NCBI GenBank assembly: GCA_017304675.1
Contig: JAFKLS010000018.1
Coordinates: 310,001 to 374,000 of the forward strand
DNA from: Sphingobacteriia bacterium
GTDB lineage: Bacteria; Bacteroidota; Bacteroidia; Chitinophagales; Chitinophagaceae
Direction: 5' to 3'
DNA length: 64,000 bases
Shown: one piece after another, positions 32,998-41,400 of the stretch
How positions within the stretch are numbered: position 1 is the stretch's first letter
Layout of the letters: each line of letters starts with the position of its first letter
Made by a program: the position numbers and the translations under genes
The notes under the pieces: model-generated
The model's input: only the letters and a program-made list of their open reading frames with translations
What the model was told of the DNA's origin: nothing
Databases searched by the model: none

Positions 32998-33909
32998 TTG
33001 AACAAGAATTTTTTAAACTGGCTGCTTTTTATTGTATTATCTGTTATTTGGGGCAGTTCTTTTATTTTAATGAAAGAAGGCATGAAGGCGCTTAGCCCCT
33101 ACCATGTAGCCACTTTAAGAATATTAAGCGCCGGTGTAGTATTGGTACCTTTTTCTGTAAAGGCATTTAAAAAAGTACCTGTTAACAAACTTGGGTTAAC
33201 CGTATTATCGGGCCTTTTGGGCAGCTTTTTTCCCGCATATTTGTTTTGCCTTGCAGAAACGAAACTGAATAGTGCTTTGGCCGGTATTCTAAATGCCCTA
33301 ACCCCGCTTTTTACCATTCTGGTAGGCTTTTTATTTTTTAAAATGCAAACAAGCATTAAAAAAATGGTTGGTATTGTTATTGGGTTTACAGGCCTGGTAT
33401 TATTGTTTATAAGTAACGGCAGAATTGATCTTAATAATTTTTCTTACACTTTTTTAATTCTTATTGCCACTTTGTTATACGGCATTAATGTAAATATGGT
33501 GGGCAGGTTTTTAAAAGATATTGGTTCGTTTAATATTGTAACCGTTGCTTTTAGTTTACTAATTGTACCCTGTATGGTTATTTTATGGTTTACAGGATAT
33601 TTCAGGTTAAGCTTGTTGCACAACGATACCTTGTTTTCCACTGCTGCCAGTGCCCTTTTAGGAATAATGGGAACGGCAGCCGCTTCTGTACTGTTTTATA
33701 TGCTTTTAAAAAGGGCCGGGGCTCTTTTTGCTTCAACCGTTACGTATGGCATACCTTTTATTGCAGTTTTCTGGGGCGTAATTTATGGTGAACAAATTAC
33801 AGTGAACCAATTACTGAGTTTATTGGTAATTCTTTTAGGCGTTTACCTGGCCAATAGCAATAAAAATCCCCTTTCAGTGCTTACTAAAAGGGGTATAAAT
33901 AAAGATTGA
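32998..33909 (+). CDS. EamA/DMT family drug-metabolite transporter
   Basis: The protein has ten hydrophobic segments in two EamA repeats, with the opening NWLLFIVLSVIWGSSFILMKEGMKALSPYHVATLRILSAG typical of the family. The second repeat is marked by GIMGTAAASVLFYMLLKRAGALFASTVTYGIPFIAVFWGVIYGEQI. It is a ten-TM transporter in the inner membrane with unknown substrate. The open frame starts at 32866, but I choose the TTG at 32998 (303 residues). The extra 44 residues are not family-like, would start 3 bases from mscL, and lie upstream of a -7 element. The final codons contain a terminator for frr on the opposite strand. Confidence 0.88.
   Translation: MNKNFLNWLLFIVLSVIWGSSFILMKEGMKALSPYHVATLRILSAGVVLVPFSVKAFKKVPVNKLGLTVLSGLLGSFFPAYLFCLAETKLNSALAGILNALTPLFTILVGFLFFKMQTSIKKMVGIVIGFTGLVLLFISNGRIDLNNFSYTFLILIATLLYGINVNMVGRFLKDIGSFNIVTVAFSLLIVPCMVILWFTGYFRLSLLHNDTLFSTAASALLGIMGTAAASVLFYMLLKRAGALFASTVTYGIPFIAVFWGVIYGEQITVNQLLSLLVILLGVYLANSNKNPLSVLTKRGINKD
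33862..33893 (-). terminator. Terminator of frr, inside the DMT transporter 3' end
   Basis: On the minus strand CCCCTTT / AAAGGGG encloses a 12-base loop and is followed by ATTTTTATT. The hairpin lies 28-59 bases after the frr stop, entirely inside the convergent transporter reading frame. Confidence 0.65.
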
Positions 33910-33920
33910 TCTCTAATAAA

Positions 33921-34484
33921 TTAAACCGTCATCATTTCTTTTTCTTTAGCTGCAAGATGTTTATCTACCAACGCAATAAACTTATTGGTTAATTCCTGAA
34001 TAGAGGCTTCAGCATCTTTAGAAGCATCTTCGCTTAACCCGTCTTTCTGCAATTTCTTAATATGTTCAATACTATCTCTCCTGATATTTCTTATAGCCAC
34101 TTTTGAATGTTCGCCTTCTACACTTGCTTTTTTAAACAGTTCCTTTCTTCTTTCTTCTGTTAATGGTGGCAGAAATAAGCGTATCTGGTTACCATCATTT
34201 TGCGGGGTAATACCAATATTGGCAGCCATAATAGCACGCTCAATTGCAGCCAACATAGGTTTCTCCCAAGGCTGAATGCTAATGGTTTTTGCATCGAGCA
34301 GGGTTATATTGGCTACCTGGTTAATTTGTGTAGGAGCCCCGTAATATTCAACCATAATACCATCTAACATTGAAGGACTGGCTTTACCGGCCCTTATTTT
34401 TGTTAACTCATTTTCCAAATGTGCAATAGCTTTCTGCATATTGCTTTCCGTATCATCCATTATCAATGTAATATCTTCTGTCAT
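33921..34484 (-). CDS. frr: Ribosome recycling factor
   Basis: Frr releases ribosomes from mRNA after termination, with EF-G. The 187-residue protein has SNMQKAIAHLENELTKIRAGKASPSMLDGIMVEYYGAPTQINQVANI, the head-domain YYG context, ISIQPWEKPMLAAIERAI, and RLFLPPLTEERRKELFKKASVEGEHSKVAIRNIRRDSIEHIKKL in the second half. Length is normal. pyrH, which often precedes frr, is not adjacent here. A TAGTTTTG element lies 20 bases upstream of the ATG. Confidence 0.96.
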   Translation of the reverse strand: MTEDITLIMDDTESNMQKAIAHLENELTKIRAGKASPSMLDGIMVEYYGAPTQINQVANITLLDAKTISIQPWEKPMLAAIERAIMAANIGITPQNDGNQIRLFLPPLTEERRKELFKKASVEGEHSKVAIRNIRRDSIEHIKKLQKDGLSEDASKDAEASIQELTNKFIALVDKHLAAKEKEMMTV

Positions 34485-34503
34485 AGGCTGTTTTTTGCAG
34501 CGG

Positions 34504-34511
34504 CAAAACTA
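34504..34511 (-). promoter_or_regulatory. Candidate -7 element of frr
   Basis: On the minus strand TAGTTTTG matches TAnnTTTG exactly, 19 bases before the frr ATG. Confidence 0.4.
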
Positions 34512-34567
34512 ATTAAATGATGATTATAATGAAAGAGGAATTCTGTACCCGGAACAAGGCAGCGCTG

Positions 34568-35683
34568 TTACTCATTCCCTGCAAATGACTGATAAAATAT
34601 TTTTTTAACGAAACTTTCCTTTTCTTCCTCGTCTGATACCACTTTCATTTTAGGCTTGGGATGAGTTAAATACAAGGCATAAATACCTGCAAAAAAAGCC
34701 AGTATTTGAAGTACTATTACTTTAGTGGTGCCTAATGGCAGTGCCAGGTAGGTAAATATAATGAACAAGATAGCCGCAACAGATAAGGTTAAAGTAATAC
34801 TTCTGTGCGACATACCCCTGTCGATAAGCCAGTGATGGATATGATTCCTGTCTGGAGAAAATGGCGAACGCCCATGAAATATTCTGATGGCAAATACCCT
34901 TAAAGTGTCCATTAATGGAATCAACAATATGCCAAATCCCATTGCCGGTGAAGAGAGGCTTGGAAGTATTTTAGAGTTTTCTGCCGTTTCAATAAACCGA
35001 ATTACCAGTATAGAATTAATAAGCCCACTTAAAATAGATCCGGTATCTCCCATAAATATCTTAGCCGGCGGGAAATTATAAATAAGGAAAGAAGCCATGC
35101 TGGCAACAAAACAGAAAGACATAAGGCCGTAAAAGGTATCTCCATTCAGGTAAAAGAACATTCCGAAAACAGATGCGGAAACAATGCTGAGGCAGGCTGC
35201 CAAACCATCTATACCATCTATCAGGTTAAAAGCATTCATAATAACAATCATGGTAAACATCGTTAATAGAAAACTTACGTTGGGATCCATTATACCCAGG
35301 CTTAAAAACCCATGCATATTGCTAATAAGGATTTTTGCTTTAAAAATGAGCAATAAAGCAATTAGTACCTGGCCAATAAATTTTTTCATGGGTGTAATAA
35401 CGAGAATATCATCTTTCACCCCTAAGAAAAAAACAATAATGAACGAAGCAAAAATGTACTGGGCATTGGCAGTAACCGTGCTAAGGTCTGCCACTACCAA
35501 TAACGATAGTATAAACCCTGCGAAAATAGCGAGCCCGCCTAAAGAAGGAATAGGATCTACATGTATCTTTCTTTCTCCCGGATAATCATATAACTTCTTC
35601 ATCCTGGCAATGTTAATGATTGCCGGAATAGAATAAAATGTAATACTAAACGCAAGAATTGCCCCCAAGATTAAACTTTCCAT
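34568..35683 (-). CDS. MraY/WecA-like undecaprenyl-phosphate sugar-1-phosphate transferase
   Basis: The 371-residue integral membrane protein transfers a sugar-1-phosphate to undecaprenyl phosphate to start polysaccharide assembly. It has HVDPIPSLGGLAIFAGFI near the N-terminus, the GVKDDILVITPMKKFIGQ Asp-Asp motif, NAFNLIDGIDGLAACLS (the NLIDGIDGLA motif of WecA/TagO types), and IFMGDTGSILSG. A late HGRSPFSPDRNHIHHWL has the conserved HIHH. WecA or TagO orientation is more likely than MraY, which normally sits in the dcw cluster. No adjacent glycan genes. Confidence 0.9.
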   Translation of the reverse strand: MESLILGAILAFSITFYSIPAIINIARMKKLYDYPGERKIHVDPIPSLGGLAIFAGFILSLLVVADLSTVTANAQYIFASFIIVFFLGVKDDILVITPMKKFIGQVLIALLLIFKAKILISNMHGFLSLGIMDPNVSFLLTMFTMIVIMNAFNLIDGIDGLAACLSIVSASVFGMFFYLNGDTFYGLMSFCFVASMASFLIYNFPPAKIFMGDTGSILSGLINSILVIRFIETAENSKILPSLSSPAMGFGILLIPLMDTLRVFAIRIFHGRSPFSPDRNHIHHWLIDRGMSHRSITLTLSVAAILFIIFTYLALPLGTTKVIVLQILAFFAGIYALYLTHPKPKMKVVSDEEEKESFVKKIFYQSFAGNE

Positions 35684-35853
35684 ACAGTGGTTTTAAACTT
35701 TCAGTGGTATTGGGTGGTAGAGCTGATTGCAAGATAGGGTTATTTCTACAATTCCTCACCGCACTAACACAAACATAATTGTTCCTAAAACTGGATTTTT
35801 TAATAGAAACTTTTGTATTTACTTTCGCTGCCTGAAAATTGAAACATTTAACC

Positions 35854-36696
35854 ATGTCGTCTACAACAGATTTAAAAAACATAGCTTCTCAGGTGAGAAG
35901 AGATATTGTTAGAATGGTACATGCAGTACAAAGCGGCCATCCTGGCGGGTCTCTGGGTTGTGCCGATTTTTTAACGGCACTTTATTTCCATTCAATGAAG
36001 CATGATACCCATTTTTCTATGGATGGTGTTGGAGAAGATCTGTTCTTTTTATCTAACGGTCATATTTCACCATTGTTTTACTCTGTTTTGGCAAGAGCAG
36101 GATATTTTGATACAAAAGAATTAGCCACTTTCAGAAAAATAAACTCCCGTTTACAGGGGCACCCAACCACACATGAAGGATTACCAGGGGTAAGAATGGC
36201 CAGTGGATCATTAGGACAAGGCTTAAGTGTTGCAGCAGGAGCAGCATTGGCAAAAAAATTAAACAACGACCCTCATTTAGTTTTCTCTTTAAGTGGAGAT
36301 GGAGAATTGAACGAAGGTCAGAATTGGGAAGCAATCTTGTTTGCTGCCCATCATAAAATAGATAACCTAATCGCAACGATTGATTATAATGGTCAGCAGA
36401 TTGACGGGCCAACGGTTAAAGTAATGAACCTGGGAGACCTGAATGCGAAGTTTACAGCTTTTGGATGGGAAGTATTAGAAATGGATGGTAATGATATGGA
36501 CGATGTGATAGCTGTTTTAGATAAGGCAAAAGCCTTAACAGGTAAAGGCAAACCTATTTGTATTTTAATGAAAACGGCTATGGGTAAGGGTGTTGATTTT
36601 ATGGAAGGAAGCCATGAATGGCATGGCATTGCCCCTAACGATGAACAATTAGCAAAAGCATTGGCACAATTACCCGAAACATTGGGTGATTATTAA
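35854..36696 (+). CDS. Transketolase, N-terminal subunit
   Basis: The 280-residue protein contains only the thiamine-binding N half of transketolase. It has VRMVHAVQSGHPGGSLGCADFLTALYF, GRLQGHPTTHEGLPGVRMASGSLGQGLSVAAG, the thiamine diphosphate motif SGDGELNEGQNWEAILFAAHHKIDNLIATIDYNG, and GKPICILMKTAMGKGVDFM. It ends where split transketolases end. The partner C-terminal subunit, which usually follows directly, is absent: a terminator and a convergent ABC permease come next. I choose the ATG at 35854 (MSSTTDLKNIA). An ATG at 35839 adds five residues. Confidence 0.88.
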   Translation: MSSTTDLKNIASQVRRDIVRMVHAVQSGHPGGSLGCADFLTALYFHSMKHDTHFSMDGVGEDLFFLSNGHISPLFYSVLARAGYFDTKELATFRKINSRLQGHPTTHEGLPGVRMASGSLGQGLSVAAGAALAKKLNNDPHLVFSLSGDGELNEGQNWEAILFAAHHKIDNLIATIDYNGQQIDGPTVKVMNLGDLNAKFTAFGWEVLEMDGNDMDDVIAVLDKAKALTGKGKPICILMKTAMGKGVDFMEGSHEWHGIAPNDEQLAKALAQLPETLGDY

Positions 36697-36720
36697 AGTT
36701 GAGTATAAAACTGTTAATAC

Positions 36721-36755
36721 AAAAGGGGAAGTGATGATTGCTTCTCCTTTTTAAT
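36721..36755. terminator. Terminator after the transketolase N subunit
   Basis: AAAAGGGGAAG / CTTCTCCTTTT forms an 11-base stem with one G-T pair, with a T-run on the plus side and an A-run upstream. It begins 24 bases after the stop. Confidence 0.7.
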
Positions 36756-36800
36756 TTAAAGGAATACACTTAGGCTGTTTATGGGAAAAATTAGAAAGTT

Positions 36801-38018
36801 CTAACTCTTTAAAGAATAAAACTGTGCGCTGGCTTTACGGGAAGGTATCCAGGAAGCTACAATGGTAATACAGAATACCGTTGCAAGTACCAGCACAAAA
36901 TCACTCCACAATAATTTTACAGGATAATAATCAATGATAAAACTATCTCCCCCGAGTCTGATCAGCTTATACTTCACTTGTGCAATACAAACACCATAAG
37001 CAATAAGCATTCCTGCCAATGTGCCTATACCTGCCAGCAAAATGCCTTCATTTAAAAATATTGAACGTATCTTTTGTGTTGAAGCTCCCAATGCCTTTAG
37101 TACCGCAATATCTTTTTGCTTTTCAAGCACCATCATTGTTAAAGCTCCTATCATATTAAATGCAGCCACTACAAGTATTAAAGACAGGATAATGTAGATC
37201 ACCCATTTTTCCGTAACCATCACTTTATATAAACTCAGGTTTTGTTCGTAACGGGATTGTACTTTATACCGGTGTTTGAAAAAAGCATCAATGTTTTTCT
37301 TAACCATATCGGTACCGGCAGCATCATCTAATTTTATTTCTATGGCCGAATACTCCGTATCCTGCAGGTTAAGCAGGTTCTTAACAAACGCCAGGTTGGT
37401 AAATACATATTTAGTATCAAAATCCTGTTGCACTAAAAAAGTACCAACCGGCTTAATATTGTAAGCAATAAGATTATTAAAAGCAATGAGATTGCCATCT
37501 TTTTTATCGGGGAAGTATAATTGAGCCGGATATCCTTCTCTTTCTACATCTAATGCAGCGGCATTTTCAATGCCGGCTCCCGCAACCATCTCCGGGTTTT
37601 GCGCATCTCCGGTACTAAACTGGCCTCTTAATATATGGTCTGTAATTTTATTGGTTAAAGTATATTGCTCATCTACTCCTTTTACAAAAACGATAGATTG
37701 ATTTTGCCCGTTCACCAACAATGCCTTTTCTTCAGCAACCAGGCTAATGGCCTTTATGCCTTTCACTCCTTTTAAATCATGTAATTGTTGTGGTGTTACA
37801 AAAATGGTTTTGCCTGTATTGGCACTCACTTTTATATCTGTATAAAAATCGGCATATAAACTTTTAACCAGGTCTTCAAAACCATTGAATGCGCTTAATA
37901 CAATAATTAGTGCTGCAGTACCAACCGTAATGGCTACTACACTTACCCATGCAATAATATTAATGGCATTAACAGATTTCTTAGATTTAAAATAACGCCA
38001 GGCAAATAGAAAGTTCAA
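36801..38018 (-). CDS. LolC/LolE-like ABC transporter permease
   Basis: The 405-residue protein has the LolC/E arrangement: an N-terminal segment WRYFKSKKSVNAINIIAWVSVVAITVGTAALIIVLSAFNGFEDLV with TM1, a large periplasmic MacB-like domain (about 48-275), and three C-terminal TM segments with the FtsX-type GALTMMVLEKQKDIAVLKALGAS. With LolD it extracts lipoproteins from the inner membrane. The start codon is TTG at 38018 and lies inside heptanucleotide array 3. An in-frame stop two codons upstream leaves no other choice. rbfA precedes it on the same strand by 41 bases. Confidence 0.88.
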   Translation of the reverse strand: MNFLFAWRYFKSKKSVNAINIIAWVSVVAITVGTAALIIVLSAFNGFEDLVKSLYADFYTDIKVSANTGKTIFVTPQQLHDLKGVKGIKAISLVAEEKALLVNGQNQSIVFVKGVDEQYTLTNKITDHILRGQFSTGDAQNPEMVAGAGIENAAALDVEREGYPAQLYFPDKKDGNLIAFNNLIAYNIKPVGTFLVQQDFDTKYVFTNLAFVKNLLNLQDTEYSAIEIKLDDAAGTDMVKKNIDAFFKHRYKVQSRYEQNLSLYKVMVTEKWVIYIILSLILVVAAFNMIGALTMMVLEKQKDIAVLKALGASTQKIRSIFLNEGILLAGIGTLAGMLIAYGVCIAQVKYKLIRLGGDSFIIDYYPVKLLWSDFVLVLATVFCITIVASWIPSRKASAQFYSLKS

Positions 38019-38042
38019 AGCTTAAGGTTTAAAGTTTCAAGT
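38008..38042. repeat. Imperfect heptanucleotide array 3 (TTAAAGT unit)
   Basis: Five 7-base units near TTAAAGT run from the first codons of the LolC/E-like gene into its leader. The TTG start codon at 38018 is part of the array. Confidence 0.7.
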
Positions 38043-38059
38043 ATACTGCTTGGTAACTT

Positions 38060-38434
38060 TTATTCTTTTTTTGAATCGGTTGATTCTGATTTTATTTGTT
38101 TGAATAATTCTTCCATTTTAAAAACGTGCTCTAAAGTGTCATCTATATAGTAGTGAATTACCGGTATTCTTCTTAATTGGTGCTTCACTTTATCGGCTAG
38201 TAATTTTTTTATCTCCCATGCTTTATGATCAATGGTTTTCATTAAAGCGTTATGATCTTCTACTTTAAATAAGCTCAAATAAATACGTGCCTCCAGTAGA
38301 TCGGGGGTTATTTTCACAGAAGCAATGGAGATCATTCCGCCATCAAACATATTCAATCCGAGTTTTCTGAATATGATATTTAATTCTTCCTGCAGTACTG
38401 CAGCAATTTGTTTTTGTCTTTTTCCTTCTTGCAT
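38060..38434 (-). CDS. rbfA: 30S ribosome-binding factor A
   Basis: RbfA assists maturation of the 30S subunit at the 5' end of 16S rRNA. The 124-residue KH-like protein has KRQKQIAAVLQEELNIIFRKLG, MISIASVKITPDLLEARIYLSLF (the V.vs.DL..A.V.vS strand pattern) and a late RRIPVIHYYIDDTLEHVFKMEELFKQIK (the R..P.l.f..D pattern). A charged tail ESTDSKKE follows. Length is normal. The LolC/E-like gene is downstream on the same strand. Confidence 0.93.
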   Translation of the reverse strand: MQEGKRQKQIAAVLQEELNIIFRKLGLNMFDGGMISIASVKITPDLLEARIYLSLFKVEDHNALMKTIDHKAWEIKKLLADKVKHQLRRIPVIHYYIDDTLEHVFKMEELFKQIKSESTDSKKE

Positions 38435-38520
38435 AACCTTTACCTTTGTTCATTGTAAAATTAGCGTTAAAATAAGTAGCAGCAGGCAATTTGTTATAAC
38501 GTTCACATCAATTTAGCGAA

Positions 38521-40341
38521 ATGAAGAAATATGCAAGGCTCATTAAATATTTAGGCGAACACAAGACACGTATTGTACTATATTTTGTTTTTTCTGTTTT
38601 ATCTATCATCTTTTCTTTAACTTCTTTTTCGGGCTTACCTGTTTTTTTAAACATAATCTTTAAAAAGGAGCAGGCACAACCAGTTAAACCCGAAAGTGTT
38701 TTTGAAGTTTTGAAGTATATTAATTACGAGTTAGGGCAATATATGCACCAATATGGCACTAAAGGGCCCATAATGGCGCTGGGGCTTATTTGCATCCTCA
38801 TTATTATTTCCGTTTTCTTTAAAAATCTTTTCTACTACCTCTCTTTTTATGTACTCTCGCCCATTAAAATGTCTGTTATCACCAGGCTTAGGTCAGAAAT
38901 TTATACCAAGCTTTTACAATTGCCCATCGGCTATTTTACCGACCAAAGAAAGGGCGATGTAATGAGCAGGATGACCAATGATATTGCCGAAATTGAGATT
39001 TCTGTTGTAGGTACCCTGGAAGGATTGATTAAAGACCCGCTCAATGTATTGGTAATTTTGGTAGCATTGGTTTGGATCAGCCCCTCATTATCCCTGTTTC
39101 TTTTCATATTTCTGCCTATTACCGGTTTTATTATCGGAAGAATCAGCAGAAGTTTAAAAAAACAATCTAGTATTTCAGCAACAAAATTGGGTGAGTTATT
39201 ATCTGTACTGGAAGAAACCTTAACCGGTTTAAGGGTAATCAAAGCATTTAATGCTGAGAAAAACTTAAAAAACAAATTCTTCCTTACCAATAAACAACTC
39301 TTTCATATTAGAAACAGGATGCAGCAAAGAAGGGATCTGGCTTCTCCGCTAAGCGAATTCCTGGGAGTATTGGTACTGTGTGGTATTTTGTGGTTTGGCG
39401 GCCAGTTGGTTCTAACACATAATGCTTCTTTAGAAGCAGATGGCTTTATCATGTACATTATTCTTTTTTCTCAAATCATTCAACCCGCCAAATCATTATC
39501 TACTTCTTTTTATAATATGCAAAAAGGAAGTGCTGCCATTAGCAGGATAGAAGAAATTTTGCAGGCTCCCATTAAAGTAGATGAGAACGAAAAAGGAGAG
39601 CAGATCAGGTCTTTCAATCATGCCATAGAATTTAAAAATGTAAGCTTCAGTTATGAAGATAAAATAATCCTTAAAAACATTAACCTTACCATTCAGAAAG
39701 GCAAAACCATTGCACTGGTTGGAAGCAGCGGAGCCGGTAAAAGTACACTGGCCGATTTGGTTCCAAGGTTTCATGATGTTACAGATGGAGAATTATTGAT
39801 TGATGGCAGGAATATTAAAAACTATTCCCTAACCAGTGTAAGAAATCTCATGGGCATTGTAACACAAGAACCTATTCTGTTTAATGATACCATTGCCAAC
39901 AATATTGCTTTGGGGCAGGAATATGTGGATATGGAAAAAATTAAAGAAGCTGCCCATATTGCCAATGCGCACAATTACATTTCGCAAAAAGAAAATGGTT
40001 ATGATACAAATATTGGCGACAGGGGCAGTAAATTGAGCGGCGGGGAAAGACAGCGATTAACCATAGCCAGAGCTGTATTAAAAAACCCTCCCATACTTAT
40101 TTTAGATGAGGCCACTTCTTCTCTCGACACAGAGAGCGAAAGGCTGGTGCAGGATGCTATTAATAATATGATGCAAAACAGAACAAGTATTGTAATTGCA
40201 CACCGGCTTTCAACCATTCGCCATGCAGATGAGATTATTGTACTACAAAAAGGAGAAATTGCAGAAAGGGGTACGCATGATGATCTGATTGCGCAAAACG
40301 GCATTTACAAAAAACTGGTAGATATGCAGGAAGTGAAATAA
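38521..40341 (+). CDS. ABC exporter, fused permease-ATPase (MsbA-like)
   Basis: The 606-residue half-exporter has six N-terminal TM segments (residues to about 330) and a nucleotide-binding domain. Walker A is ALVGSSGAGKS, the signature LSGGERQR, Walker B ILILDEATSSLDTES, and the H-loop IVIAHRLST. These type IV exporters work as homo- or heterodimers on lipids, drugs or peptides. MsbA-like lipid A export is possible. A second, different exporter lies at 54437-56293, so they could be partners, but the genes are 14 kb apart. It is monocistronic with a strong terminator after it. Confidence 0.92.
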   Translation: MKKYARLIKYLGEHKTRIVLYFVFSVLSIIFSLTSFSGLPVFLNIIFKKEQAQPVKPESVFEVLKYINYELGQYMHQYGTKGPIMALGLICILIIISVFFKNLFYYLSFYVLSPIKMSVITRLRSEIYTKLLQLPIGYFTDQRKGDVMSRMTNDIAEIEISVVGTLEGLIKDPLNVLVILVALVWISPSLSLFLFIFLPITGFIIGRISRSLKKQSSISATKLGELLSVLEETLTGLRVIKAFNAEKNLKNKFFLTNKQLFHIRNRMQQRRDLASPLSEFLGVLVLCGILWFGGQLVLTHNASLEADGFIMYIILFSQIIQPAKSLSTSFYNMQKGSAAISRIEEILQAPIKVDENEKGEQIRSFNHAIEFKNVSFSYEDKIILKNINLTIQKGKTIALVGSSGAGKSTLADLVPRFHDVTDGELLIDGRNIKNYSLTSVRNLMGIVTQEPILFNDTIANNIALGQEYVDMEKIKEAAHIANAHNYISQKENGYDTNIGDRGSKLSGGERQRLTIARAVLKNPPILILDEATSSLDTESERLVQDAINNMMQNRTSIVIAHRLSTIRHADEIIVLQKGEIAERGTHDDLIAQNGIYKKLVDMQEVK

Positions 40342-40373
40342 CAAAGCTGCATCTTCCATTGTTTTTAAAACAG

Positions 40374-40404
40374 AAAAGAGGAAAGCACTTTGCTTTCCTC
40401 TTTT
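40374..40404. terminator. Bidirectional terminator between the ABC exporter and the DksA-like gene
   Basis: A perfect 14-base stem (40374-40387 with 40391-40404) has a 3-base loop CTT. A-runs and T-runs flank both sides, suiting both convergent genes. Confidence 0.9.
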
Positions 40405-40435
40405 AATACATTGATATTAAAAACTAATGTTACAA

Positions 40436-41398
40436 TTATTGTTCGTTAGAAGGTTTTACCAGCCCTAATTTAGCTTCTAAACTTAATGTAGCATGCGGTA
40501 CGGCACGCAAGCGGGCCTTATCAATCAGTTTACCAGTTACCCTGCAAATACCGTAAGTTTTGCTTTCAATACGCATCAGGGCTTTTTCAAGGTGATCGAT
40601 ATAGGTAATCTGGCGGCTGGCCATTTGGCTTAGCTGCTCACGCTCCATGCTCATGCTCCCGTCTTCCATGGTCATATAACGGTTTTCACTTTCATCTCCT
40701 CCCATTTCATCTTTACGGGTAATCAATCCCTGTAAATATGCCAATTCTCTTTTGGCAGCATCCAACTTTCTGTTAATCAATTCTCTGAACTCGTTCAGTT
40801 CGGTATCGCTATACCTTACAATCGGTTCACCGTTTGTTTGGTATGATGTTTCTCTTTTTTCCATAGGTACATAGCCTGGTTTGTAAGGCACGCTTGTTTT
40901 TACAGATGTTTTAGGAACTTTTACTTCTTTTACCGGCTCTTCTTTTTTCTTTATCGGCAATTGTTTCATCGGAATAATAGTCGTTGCTTTTTCTACTCCT
41001 GCAGGTTTAGCTGGAATTTTGGGCAGTTTCACCGGCCTTGCAGGTTTAGCTGGTTTGGCTGGCTTAGCTGGTTTTTCAGTTTTTTCTTTAACAACCGGTT
41101 TAGGCTCAGGCTTTGCAACTGGCTTTGTTTCTTTTTTAACTTCCGGTTTGGTTACAACCTTTTTAGCAGCAGGTTTAACTGGCTTGGGCTCCGGTTTTTT
41201 AGCAGCAGGTTTAGCCGCTTTTTTAGCAACCGGTTTAGCAACTTTTTTAGGAGCTGGCTTAGGTGTTGCTTTTTTGGCAGCGGGTTTAGCCGCTTTTTTA
41301 GGAGCAGGTTTTACTACTTTTTTAGCTGCTGGCTTAGCTGCAGCTTTTTTAGCAGCGGGTTTAGCCGCTTTTTTAGGAGCAGGTTTCTTTGTTGCCAT
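40436..41398 (-). CDS. TraR/DksA-like protein with long Lys/Pro/Ala-rich N-terminal tail
   Basis: The 320-residue protein has two parts. Residues 1 to about 175 are low complexity, made of tandem PKKAAKPAAKK-like units that resemble histone H1-like tails, strongly basic. Residues about 195-320 match the DksA/TraR coiled coil and globular end: ELNEFRELINRKLDAAKRELAYLQ, then MSMEREQLSQMASRQITYIDHLEKALMRI and YGICRVTGKLIDKARLRAVPHAT. The four zinc Cys are reduced to one, so no normal zinc finger forms. DksA binds RNA polymerase. The tail may bind DNA or RNA. The ATG at 41398 lies 2 bases after the ileS stop, so the pair forms an operon. Confidence 0.85.
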   Translation of the reverse strand: MATKKPAPKKAAKPAAKKAAAKPAAKKVVKPAPKKAAKPAAKKATPKPAPKKVAKPVAKKAAKPAAKKPEPKPVKPAAKKVVTKPEVKKETKPVAKPEPKPVVKEKTEKPAKPAKPAKPARPVKLPKIPAKPAGVEKATTIIPMKQLPIKKKEEPVKEVKVPKTSVKTSVPYKPGYVPMEKRETSYQTNGEPIVRYSDTELNEFRELINRKLDAAKRELAYLQGLITRKDEMGGDESENRYMTMEDGSMSMEREQLSQMASRQITYIDHLEKALMRIESKTYGICRVTGKLIDKARLRAVPHATLSLEAKLGLVKPSNEQ

Positions 41399-41400
41399 AC

